From CAZVNZ01 sp964628515 (GTDB taxonomy: Bacteria > Bacillota > Clostridia > Christensenellales > Christensenellaceae), in NCBI GenBank assembly GCA_964628515.1, contig CAZVNZ010000001.1:141513-205512 (forward strand): DNA of 64,000 nt, read 5' to 3'. Position 1 is the first letter of the stretch. Each line of letters opens with the position of its first letter. The position numbers were made by a program, and so were the translations under genes. The notes under the pieces are model-generated. The model ran no database searches, was not told where the DNA came from, and was given only the letters and a program-made list of their open reading frames with translations. Shown one piece after another: positions 16,512-24,431 of this stretch.

Positions 16512-17252
16512 ATGACAAAAATCAAAAAGTGGGAACCTGAAAACTTTGAGCTTGAGTTAAACACGGTGTGGAGCTTTCCAAATCGTGGAAATTGGGCGAC
16601 ACACGATGCAAAATATCGTGGAAATTGGTCTCCGTACATACCAAGAAACTTGATTTTAAGATACACAGAGGAAGGAGAGTCGGTGTTAGATCAGTTTGTA
16701 GGCGGAGGCACAACTCTTGTAGAAGCAAAGCTGTTAAACAGAAATATTATAGGTGTAGATATAAACGAAGATGCCTTACAAAGATGCAGAGAAAAAATCG
16801 ATTTTGAATATGAAAATGCAGGAAATGTAAGCATACATAAAGGCGATGCAAAAAATTTAGATTTTATAAATAGCGAAAGCATAGATTTTATTTGTACACA
16901 TCCTCCCTATGCAAATATTATCAGTTACAGCGAAAACATAGAAAACGACCTATCCCACCTAAAAGTACCGCAATTTTTAGAGCAAATGAAAGAAGTTGCA
17001 AAGGAAAGTATAAGAGTGCTGAAAAAGGATAAGTTTTGTGCTATACTTATGGGAGACACACGGCAAAAAGGTTGTGTAGTGCCAATGAGCTTTGAGGTCA
17101 TGAAAATATTTGAAGCGCAGGGCTTTAAAACAAAAGAAATAATAATAAAACAACAACACAACTGCAGAGCAACAGGTTATTGGAAAACCAACAGTATTAA
17201 ATACAATTTTTTACTGCTGGCACATGAGTATTTGTTTGTGTTTAGGAAATAA
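16512..17252 (+). CDS. Second DNA methyltransferase of the DpnII-like locus, HPPY type
   Basis: This 246-residue protein has an N-terminal RGNWSPYIPRNLILRY segment, SAM-binding motif I with DQFVGGGTTLVEA, acidic IGVDIN and a catalytic motif THPPYANIISYS (about residue 130). Motif I precedes the catalytic motif, unlike the beta-class DpnA of the classic DpnII system, where DPPY comes first. It therefore seems to replace dpnA rather than be its orthologue. It may methylate the same site in single strands, or an unrelated sequence. It starts 44 bases after the endonuclease and has no clear ribosome binding site. Confidence 0.8.
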   Translation: MTKIKKWEPENFELELNTVWSFPNRGNWATHDAKYRGNWSPYIPRNLILRYTEEGESVLDQFVGGGTTLVEAKLLNRNIIGVDINEDALQRCREKIDFEYENAGNVSIHKGDAKNLDFINSESIDFICTHPPYANIISYSENIENDLSHLKVPQFLEQMKEVAKESIRVLKKDKFCAILMGDTRQKGCVVPMSFEVMKIFEAQGFKTKEIIIKQQHNCRATGYWKTNSIKYNFLLLAHEYLFVFRK

Positions 17253-17331
17253 TCCACCCCTAAGCTATCACAATGCAAAAAAAACAGCGAGATTACAACG
17301 AACAATTATATTAAAGTCATTGCGAGGTACC

Positions 17332-17700
17332 ATGAATAACACAAAAAAATTTGCAATCTACGCCCTATCCCCCATATGTATAATTATAGCCTTTGGCTTT
17401 ATTTTAGAGTTTCTTAATTTCTATGCCACAAGGTATTTTAACGTCTTTTATTATACAATTTTAGATATAATTATATACATATTAATTGGCGGATGGTTAG
17501 TATTTATTATCTCATCAAAATATATGCAACAAAGCAAAAGTAATGCTAACCGCATTTGCATAGTGGCATTACTTTCCTTTGTTGTAACCTTAATAATTGC
17601 TTATATTGGTACTGTAATATTTCTGTTGTATGTAGCAAAATATCTGTATGTTTTAATTGGTGGCTATACTGCAATACTAATTAAAGCCAAGCTACAATAG
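17332..17700 (+). CDS. Small four-helix membrane protein of unknown function
   Basis: This 122-residue protein has about four hydrophobic helices (about residues 7-30, 38-58, 72-95 and 98-117) joined by short loops. It has no signal peptide and no motif I recognise. The start ATG 17332 follows GAGG at 17324-17327. It lies 79 bases after the methylase, could be the last gene of the restriction operon, and converges on a broken surface-protein gene. Confidence 0.6.
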   Translation: MNNTKKFAIYALSPICIIIAFGFILEFLNFYATRYFNVFYYTILDIIIYILIGGWLVFIISSKYMQQSKSNANRICIVALLSFVVTLIIAYIGTVIFLLYVAKYLYVLIGGYTAILIKAKLQ

Positions 17701-17805
17701 ATTTACTAAAATACTGCATAGCCATCCTTGTGGATATTACCACCTGCACAATACTTCTTTTAAGCAGTTTTTGTACCTTGCTAATTTTGCAAGCTCGCTC
17801 CGAAA

Positions 17806-18750
17806 TTAAGATTTTCTGCTTTTTTTAAACCTAAGCAACAGCACAACACCCACAACCGCAATTGCAATCACTAAAATCACCACAAACACAACAATGTTGG
17901 TGCTGTCCGAGGTTTGAGGTGCGATACCGCCCTTTGTAAATACTGCGGTAATTGTGTGATTTTCGCTTATGTTCCTAAAGGTGTAGGCTTTGCCGTCTGT
18001 TTTTGCCGTTTTGCCGTCCACTACAACCTTGCCTAAGCGGTAGCCCTCGTTTGCGGTAAAGTAGAAGGTAAAATCCTGACCATTTGCCACACCTATACTG
18101 CCGTTGGCGTTAATGCTGCAACCACCCTCCGCCTTTGCGGAAATTGTAAAATCCCTTACCGTTGGAGCGGAAGTCGGGGTAGGGGTAGATGTGGGTGTGG
18201 AAATATCTTGCGATAAAAAATCAAAATTGGCAAGATTGCTTACATTTATGCCTGTAAGTACGTTGCCTTCGCAGTCGAGTTTTTGCATTTGAGTAAGTAA
18301 AGACACATCTAAATTGCCCCTTAATGCCATAGAGTTAATGTTAAGCTCTAAAATGCGGTATTCCCCCCCTACTGCTGTCCAAGTTACAAAATCCCAGGTT
18401 GTAGGGTCGTTTTTGTCTCCTTTTGTTAGCCCGTTTTGGTCGTACATTTGCTCTACTGCAAAAATATCGGAGGAATTAAATCCTGCCATAACGTATTTCG
18501 CCTCGCTTAAAGTGGCAGGCTCGTCTAATTGCGTTTGCGCAATTTCTTCTTTGTCTTCTAATGGTGATGATGATGTAGGTGGGGATACCGGTGTTAATTC
18601 GGAAATGTCCGTGCTGTCTGTTGTAATTTATTCTTCTGTTTGCGTCGTATCGGGGGTGGGTGCAGTTACGTTTGCGCTTTGCGCAAACACCGCAAAAGGT
18701 ATGGTGGCAACTAAAATTACCACAATTAGCGAAAAAACAAATTTTTTAAT
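17806..18750 (-). pseudogene. Broken surface protein with leucine-rich-like repeats and C-terminal membrane anchor
   Basis: Reading leftward from 18750, GGAGGA is followed not by ATG but by ATT and a good signal peptide (KKFVFSLIVVILVATIPFAVFA). After about 20 more codons there is an in-frame TAA at 18628-18630. The same frame then continues open through MAGFNSSDIFAVEQ, an LRR-like segment (LELNINSMALRGNLDVSLL), a Pro/Thr-rich linker, a repeat domain of about 75 residues and a C-terminal membrane helix with a basic tail. The noncanonical start and the nonsense codon suggest a pseudogene. Translation from ATG 18489 would lack the signal peptide. Confidence 0.72.
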
Positions 18751-18760
18751 ATTCTCCTCC

Positions 18761-19088
18761 AAAAAAGTGTATTGTTAAATATATTCACCCTTATAATATG
18801 TAAAAATAGGAAATTGCGAGAATTAATAGTGTCAAAACCTACCCATATACAATTAAACCTCCAAGAAATCCATACAAAAAAGGCTTTTTACCTAAAAGCT
18901 GGGCTATATAATGCGTTTTATAGTTTAGTGTATCAAAACTTGTTATTACTAATTTGGCAAAAAATAAGCAAGCTATGCCTTTTGGTTATGGCAAGCTATT
19001 TAATATAAGTATTTGAAATTGCAAACCCACCGTGCTAAAATTAAATAAAGTAAAGGAAAACCGCATATAATAAAGGAAGTACATAAAA
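18761..19088. other. Intergenic region of about 330 bases
   Basis: This AT-rich stretch holds no convincing gene. The only recognisable element is the promoter at its right end. Direct repeats of AAGCTAT around 18969-19000 give a weak imperfect fold that I do not call a terminator. Confidence 0.5.
19013..19041 (+). promoter_or_regulatory. Promoter of the acetyltransferase operon
   Basis: TTGAAA (19013-19018) and TAAAAT (19036-19041) are separated by 17 bases and lie 47 bases before the ATG at 19089. Confidence 0.65.
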
Positions 19089-19673
19089 ATGGAGCTTAAA
19101 GAATATTTAGAATACGTAAAGGCAGGCAACATAATTAAAGGAGGCTCACCCCAACATTTGCTTATGCACAAATTAAGCGAGGATGCAAGGCGGATTACTA
19201 CTAAGCTAAACGGTAAATATCACTCTAAAAAAAAGATACGCCAACTGTTTTTTAAACTTACGGGAGGGCAAGAGGATGCTACCTTTGCTATGTTTCCCCC
19301 TTTTTATACCGATTGCGGAAAAAACATCCACGTAGGCAAAAATGTGTTTATTAACGGAGGGTGCCACTTCCAAGACCAAGGGGGCATTTTTATAGGAAAT
19401 AACGTGCTTATAGGGCATAACGCCGTGCTTGCCACCCTAAACCACTTAGAAGCCCCAAACAGGCGAGAGGATATGCAACCTGCCCCCATTATAATAGGAA
19501 ACGATGTGTGGGTGTGCGCAAATGCCACCATAACAGGAGGGGTAAGGGTGGGAGACGGCGCTATAATTGCCGCCGGTGCAGTAGTAACAAAAGACGTACC
19601 TAAAAATGCAGTAGTAGGCGGTGTGCCTGCTAAAATCATCAAATATATTAAAGAGGAGACCATAAATGAATAA
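19089..19673 (+). CDS. Sugar O-acetyltransferase, left-handed beta-helix (LacA/NodL/Maa type)
   Basis: This 194-residue protein has the N-terminal Mac helix region, the MFPPFYTDCGKNIHVG start of the beta-helix, and hexapeptide repeats (IFIGNNVLIGHNAVLATLNH, IIIGNDVWVCANATITGGVRVGDG). The conserved C-terminal GVPAKIIK is present. The histidine in the LNH segment corresponds to the catalytic base region of the family. It transfers acetyl from acetyl-CoA to a sugar hydroxyl, typically in detoxification of unused sugars. It overlaps the next gene by 8 bases. Confidence 0.9.
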   Translation: MELKEYLEYVKAGNIIKGGSPQHLLMHKLSEDARRITTKLNGKYHSKKKIRQLFFKLTGGQEDATFAMFPPFYTDCGKNIHVGKNVFINGGCHFQDQGGIFIGNNVLIGHNAVLATLNHLEAPNRREDMQPAPIIIGNDVWVCANATITGGVRVGDGAIIAAGAVVTKDVPKNAVVGGVPAKIIKYIKEETINE

Positions 19674-20205
19674 AAATATTTTAGTAATTTCCACGAGCAT
19701 TCGTAAAAACAGTAACTCAGAACTTTTAGGAGAAGAGTTTGCCAAAGGTGCCACAAATGCAGGCGGTAATGTGGAGGTAATTTCCCTAAAGGATAAGCAA
19801 ATTGCCTTTTGCAAAGGGTGTTTAGCCTGTATAGACGCCAAAAAATGTGTAATAGCCGACGATGCGGTGGAAATTGCACAAAAAATGGAAAAAGCGGATG
19901 TAATTGCCTTTGCAACCCCCATTTACTACTACGAAATGAGCGGTCAAATGAAAACCCTTTTAGACAGATGCAACTCCCTTTTTACCATGGATTACGCATT
20001 TAGAGATATTTATATGCTAAGTACGGCAACGGAGGACGAAAGGGACACTCCCACAGGGGCAAAAAACGGCTTGCAAGGTTGGATTTCCTGCTATCCCAAA
20101 GCAAAATATGCGGGCGGTGTTTTCGTGGGGGGAGTAAACGACGGTGGCGCAATAAAGGGGCATAAAGGGCTTAAAGAAGCTTACGAATTGGGTGCAAAAG
20201 CCTAA
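19666..20205 (+). CDS. Flavodoxin-fold NAD(P)H-dependent FMN reductase
   Basis: This 179-residue protein has the FMN-phosphate binding loop STSIRKNSNSELLGEEFAKG, the CKGCLACIDAKKC segment typical of the iron-sulfur-flavoprotein-like branch, and ATPIYYYEMSGQMKTLLDR in the flavin-binding region. It probably reduces small molecules with FMN. GAGGAG precedes its ATG, and it overlaps the acetyltransferase gene by 8 bases. The cysteines might bind a metal centre, but this branch also has members without one. Confidence 0.87.
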   Translation: MNKNILVISTSIRKNSNSELLGEEFAKGATNAGGNVEVISLKDKQIAFCKGCLACIDAKKCVIADDAVEIAQKMEKADVIAFATPIYYYEMSGQMKTLLDRCNSLFTMDYAFRDIYMLSTATEDERDTPTGAKNGLQGWISCYPKAKYAGGVFVGGVNDGGAIKGHKGLKEAYELGAKA

Positions 20206-20261
20206 CTTACAGCCTAAGCCAACTTTTTACAATCTAAAATACAGAAAGGTGCATATGTAAT

Positions 20262-20813
20262 ATGAAGAAATTTACATTAATATTGCTAAGTTTATTTGTG
20301 ATACTCTTTTTTACCGCTTGTACCACTGGCATGGAAGATAGGGCAACGCCGGAGGGCACAGACGCAGGCAATACATTAAAGGAGGTAGCGCAAAGCCCAT
20401 TGCCTACCGAAATTAGGGCAGAAGCTACCCAACCAATCCAAACTGCAAAGGAGAAAAAGTCGGTGTCTAACATCATCATCACCATAAAAAAAGAAAAATT
20501 TGAGCTTGTACTCGAGAAAAACGCCGCCGCCGAGGAATTTGCAAAAAGGTTACCGCTACAGCTAAATATGGAAGAGCTTAACGGCAACGAGAAGTTTTTT
20601 AATCTAAAAGTTAGTTTGCCAACCAACCCCAAAGCCGTAAAAAATATTGCAACGGGGGATTTAATGCTATACGGAGACAACTGTTTGGTGCTTTTTTATG
20701 AGGATTTTTCCACAAATTACAGCTACACTCCCATAGGAAAAATTGCAAATGCTCAATCTCTTGAGGAGGCATTGGGCGCAGGGGATGCAGAGGTGGAATT
20801 TAGTATAGCTTAA
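20262..20813 (+). CDS. Lipoprotein with cyclophilin-like domain
   Basis: This 183-residue protein has an N-terminal lipoprotein signal (hydrophobic residues 4-19, FTAC with Cys20) and a Pro/Thr-rich tether of about 45 residues. Its C-terminal domain has the features of the small cyclophilin-like family: LNMEELNGNEKFFNL, GDLMLYGDNCLVLFYEDF and the terminal IGKI segment. The fold resembles peptidyl-prolyl isomerases, but these short bacterial proteins usually lack the isomerase active-site residues. Its gene sits 56 bases after the flavodoxin gene. Similar flavodoxin/cyclophilin-like pairs are common in Clostridia, with unknown role. Confidence 0.82.
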   Translation: MKKFTLILLSLFVILFFTACTTGMEDRATPEGTDAGNTLKEVAQSPLPTEIRAEATQPIQTAKEKKSVSNIIITIKKEKFELVLEKNAAAEEFAKRLPLQLNMEELNGNEKFFNLKVSLPTNPKAVKNIATGDLMLYGDNCLVLFYEDFSTNYSYTPIGKIANAQSLEEALGAGDAEVEFSIA

Positions 20814-20950
20814 ATTTGTTTTTGCCGAAAAAAACAGGCAAAAAAGCCTTAGAAAAAAATGAAAAAACGAAAAAACGGACTTTTATGCAAAAATTTATAA
20901 ATAATTTATCATTTACCCATACTAATCGTGAAATTTATATCATATATGGT

Positions 20951-20979
20951 TTGAAATTAGGTTTTTTTTGTGTTAGAAT
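20951..20979 (+). promoter_or_regulatory. Promoter of the c-di-GMP/phosphorelay operon
   Basis: TTGAAA (20951-20956) and TAGAAT (20974-20979) have a 17-base spacer and lie 81 bases upstream of the first ATG. The leader to 21060 shows no c-di-GMP riboswitch consensus by eye. Confidence 0.6.
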
Positions 20980-21060
20980 TAAACTAATTAAGTAAAATTC
21001 CCATATAAGATGATGTTAGAAAGAAATCTAATAGGTAGTTTAGGGGAAACGGGTTAGAAG

Positions 21061-23295
21061 ATGGGTGAAAAACTAAATAATAATCATAACGGGCTTATGG
21101 ACGGTACTCAATACGAGACGATTATTTCTGCTATTCCCGGTGGAATAGTAATTACAAAAGCCGACGATGATTTTACCTTACTCTTTGCCAACCAAGGCTA
21201 TTACGATATGGTTGGCTACGAGAAAGAAGAACACATAAAAAAGTTTAATAATATAGGAATAGACACTCTGCACCCGGACGAAGCGGGGGCGGCGGCATTG
21301 TCCGCAAAAGAGCAGTTGTCAAAAACCGGCACATTTAGCGTTAAAGCAAAGCTATCCCACAAAAGCAAGGGGTATATTTGGGTGCATTTTAGCGGTAAGT
21401 TAAACGTATCTCCCGAAGGGGACACCAAAATATACATAGTTATTGTAGATATAAGCGATCATCAACAGACTTTGGAAAAGTTAGAAAAGGAGCAAACCTT
21501 CAACGAGCTTATTGCAATGCTGTCCGACGATGCTTTTTTTGATTACGATATTCTTACAGACTCCATGAGGTACTCCAAAAACTTTGCAGACAGGTTTAAA
21601 ATGCCGGAAATTTTGCATAAATACAAAGAATCTTTGCTAAAACACAGCGAGGAGAACGGTTCTGTAAACAAAGAGAACATTTTATTTTGCACAGAAAACT
21701 ACAATAATTGCAAAAAAGATATTTTCGAGGAAGAAATACACCTAAAAGACCCAAATGGAGAAAATGTCTGGTATTTATGCCGTAGCAATATTATAAGGGA
21801 TGATAGTGGCACTCCTGTAAGAACGGTGGGCAGATTAATAGATGTTACACAGCATAAAATTAAAATAGACGAGCTTTCCGAGCTTGCACAAAGAGATCAA
21901 CTTACAGGGCTTTACAATAAAACGGCAACAGAGCATTTAATAACCGAAATCTTAAAACAGCGCAAACTTCAAGAGGAAAAATGCGCACTGATGATAATAG
22001 ATATAGACAACTTTAAAGATATTAACGACTACTTTGGGCATTTGTACGGCGATGTCGTACTAAACGGACTAGCAGAGGTGCTACCTCCTTTGTTTCGCTC
22101 GGACGATATTATCGGGCGTGTGGGTGGCGACGAATTTTTCATATTCCTTAAAAACTATAATTCTACCGAGCTTTTAAAGGCAAAGGCAAAGGCAATTTGC
22201 TCGCTTTTTTCCAAAACCTATAAAGAGGGGGATGTTGCGGTAAATATTTCCGCAAGTATAGGCATTGCCCTATGCCCCGAGCACGGGGAGGAATTCAGCG
22301 AGCTTTACACAAAAGCGGATATGGCACTGTACAACGCAAAAGCAAAGGGCAAAAACTCCTATTCCTTCTATAATATACATCTAAAACACACCTATGTTTC
22401 CGCACGCACGGAAATAGAGTCTAATATAGTTAAAAAAAGTTTTAAGGATAACCGTATAGAATACGTGTTTAAACTTCTTTACGATTCGGAAAACACCAAA
22501 AACTCCATACAATCGGTACTCCGCCTTGTTACGGAATCTTTCGGGTTTTCCAGAGGTTATATTTTTGAAACCTCTTCGGATAACAAAACCACCTCCAACA
22601 CTTTTGAATGGTGTGCAAACGGTATTGGTGCGGAAATACAAAATTTGCAAAATATACCCTTAGAAGCCGTTGCCACCTCCACCGCCAACTTTAATAAAAC
22701 AGGAATGTTTATACTAAAAAGTATAGACGACCTCGCCCCTTTAGAAAGGGCGGTTTTAGAGCCACAAGGCATTGTTTCTATGTTTCAGTTTGGCATTATG
22801 GACGCAGGCAAGCTTGTGGGCTTTATCGGTTTTGATGATTGCGTGGCACACAGAGTACCCACAGATATGGAAATAGACGAAATATGCACAATATGCCATG
22901 TGCTTGCAACCTTTTTGCTTAAACATCGAAGTGCGCAAAAAAAGCAATCTCACCATAAAGCTATGGAGTCCATTATGGATAATATGAGCAACTACGCTTA
23001 TGTTATAGATAAACAAAGCTACGATGTGTTGTACGAAAACCTAAATGTTATAAACACCACAGGCAAAAGCTCCCTTGGGGAAAAATGTTACAGCGCATAC
23101 AGAGGCAACGAAGCACCTTGCGAGGACTGCCCCATGGCACAACTATCCGAGACTACACGCAAGTATTCCATGGAGGTTTACAATAAAAAATTTAACCTTT
23201 ATGTACATACGGATGCAACGTGGATTGAGTGGTCGGACAATAAAAACGCCTGTCTTATAAGCAGTATAGATATTACAAAGTATAAAAACAAATAA
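21061..23295 (+). CDS. Cytoplasmic PAS-GGDEF-GAF-PAS diguanylate cyclase
   Basis: This 744-residue protein lacks membrane segments. It has a PAS domain (about 20-135), a second PAS-like region (about 150-270), a GGDEF domain (about 280-440) with intact GRVGGDEF and an RSDD inhibitory site five residues before it. A GAF-like domain (about 470-620) follows. The C-terminal PAS-like segment (about 630-744) carries a Cys-rich EAPCEDCPM motif often found in clostridial signalling PAS domains. A GGDEF domain in the middle of the chain rather than at the C-terminus is less usual. It is first in a three-gene operon with an HD-GYP phosphodiesterase and a hybrid kinase. Confidence 0.88.
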   Translation: MGEKLNNNHNGLMDGTQYETIISAIPGGIVITKADDDFTLLFANQGYYDMVGYEKEEHIKKFNNIGIDTLHPDEAGAAALSAKEQLSKTGTFSVKAKLSHKSKGYIWVHFSGKLNVSPEGDTKIYIVIVDISDHQQTLEKLEKEQTFNELIAMLSDDAFFDYDILTDSMRYSKNFADRFKMPEILHKYKESLLKHSEENGSVNKENILFCTENYNNCKKDIFEEEIHLKDPNGENVWYLCRSNIIRDDSGTPVRTVGRLIDVTQHKIKIDELSELAQRDQLTGLYNKTATEHLITEILKQRKLQEEKCALMIIDIDNFKDINDYFGHLYGDVVLNGLAEVLPPLFRSDDIIGRVGGDEFFIFLKNYNSTELLKAKAKAICSLFSKTYKEGDVAVNISASIGIALCPEHGEEFSELYTKADMALYNAKAKGKNSYSFYNIHLKHTYVSARTEIESNIVKKSFKDNRIEYVFKLLYDSENTKNSIQSVLRLVTESFGFSRGYIFETSSDNKTTSNTFEWCANGIGAEIQNLQNIPLEAVATSTANFNKTGMFILKSIDDLAPLERAVLEPQGIVSMFQFGIMDAGKLVGFIGFDDCVAHRVPTDMEIDEICTICHVLATFLLKHRSAQKKQSHHKAMESIMDNMSNYAYVIDKQSYDVLYENLNVINTTGKSSLGEKCYSAYRGNEAPCEDCPMAQLSETTRKYSMEVYNKKFNLYVHTDATWIEWSDNKNACLISSIDITKYKNK

Positions 23296-23327
23296 TTATA
23301 TGCGAGTGTAAATAGGAGCAAACTAAA

Positions 23328-24431
23328 ATGGACGAAAAACATAAAATGCAAATTATGGTTATAGACGATAACGTTACTAACCTTAATATTGCACGCATGG
23401 CACTGGAAAAACATTACGATGTACTTTTAATTCCATCGGGAGAAAAAGCCTTAAAGCTATTTGAAAGAGTAACCCCAGATTTAATTTTGCTTGATGTGGA
23501 TATGCCGGGAATGAACGGTTTTGATGTTATAAAAGAAATTAAAAAATCCCCCCTTCCCGTTGCTAATGTGCCTGTAATTTTTGTTACGGCAAAAGACGAC
23601 AGCAACAGCGAGTTTGACGGGCTTAATTTAGGTGCCGTGGATTATATTACAAAACCCTTTTCCTTTCCTTTGCTACTAAAACGTGTACAATTACACTTGC
23701 AACTTCAACAATACAGCAACAACTTAGAAAAAATGGTGGAAGAAAAAACAAAGGTAATTGCAGACTTACAATACTCCATAGTACATGTGTTGTCCGATAT
23801 GGTGGAAAGACGGGACGGCTCTACCGGTGGGCATTTAATACGCACCCAAAACTATATGAAGGTGCTTTTAGACGAAGTCAGAAAGCAAAAAATATACGAA
23901 GAAGAGTTTTTGGATGTGGATGATAATCTGTTTACCCACGCATCTCAACTCCACGATGTGGGCAAGATGTCCATACCAGACAGTATTTTACTAAAACCGG
24001 GCAAACTTACAATGGACGAATTTGTGGTTATGAAAACCCATACGGCTTTAGGCGAGGATGCTATACGCTATGCAATGTCCAGCGTGCAGGAAAAAAAGTT
24101 TTTGGAAATTGCGGCATCTTTTGCAGGGGCGCATCACGAAAGATGGGACGGTACAGGCTACCCCAAAGGGCTTAAAGAAAAACAAATACCCATAGAGGGT
24201 AGACTTATGGCAATAGTGGATGTGTACGACGCACTAATATCCGAGCGCCCATACAAAAAACCATATACCCACGAGGATGCCAAGGAAATTATTTTAAGCG
24301 AGCGAGGCACTCACTTCGACCCTCTTTTAGTAGATGTGTTTGAAAGCGTTTCGGAGATATTTAAAAGAATTGCGCAAACAGCCGATAACGGGGATATTTA
24401 CCAAAAAAGGAGAGATAACAATGAGGGATAA
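23328..24431 (+). CDS. Response regulator with HD-GYP c-di-GMP phosphodiesterase domain
   Basis: This 367-residue protein has an N-terminal receiver domain (about 5-125) with acidic pair IDDN and phospho-acceptor Asp in LILLDVDMP. A coiled linker leads to an HD-GYP domain (about 145-345). The metal ligands HDVGK and the signature HHERWDGTGYPKGL are complete, so c-di-GMP hydrolysis is likely. Its gene overlaps the hybrid kinase gene by 11 bases, which makes that kinase the probable phosphodonor. The ribosome binding site is AGGAG at 23313-23317. Confidence 0.93.
   Translation: MDEKHKMQIMVIDDNVTNLNIARMALEKHYDVLLIPSGEKALKLFERVTPDLILLDVDMPGMNGFDVIKEIKKSPLPVANVPVIFVTAKDDSNSEFDGLNLGAVDYITKPFSFPLLLKRVQLHLQLQQYSNNLEKMVEEKTKVIADLQYSIVHVLSDMVERRDGSTGGHLIRTQNYMKVLLDEVRKQKIYEEEFLDVDDNLFTHASQLHDVGKMSIPDSILLKPGKLTMDEFVVMKTHTALGEDAIRYAMSSVQEKKFLEIAASFAGAHHERWDGTGYPKGLKEKQIPIEGRLMAIVDVYDALISERPYKKPYTHEDAKEIILSERGTHFDPLLVDVFESVSEIFKRIAQTADNGDIYQKRRDNNEG

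Noticed and set aside
18772..19008. Short open frame of 78 codons between the broken surface gene and the acetyltransferase.
   Set aside because: No ribosome binding site, no domain, AT-driven composition, and it runs into the promoter region of the next operon.
20824..20850. TTTTTGCC...GGCAAAAAA hairpin after the cyclophilin-like lipoprotein as a terminator.
   Set aside because: On the plus strand the stem is followed by A rather than T residues, and on the minus strand no gene ends there.
20980..21060. c-di-GMP riboswitch in the leader of the GGDEF/HD-GYP/kinase operon.
   Set aside because: None of the conserved GEMM core sequence can be found by eye in the leader.
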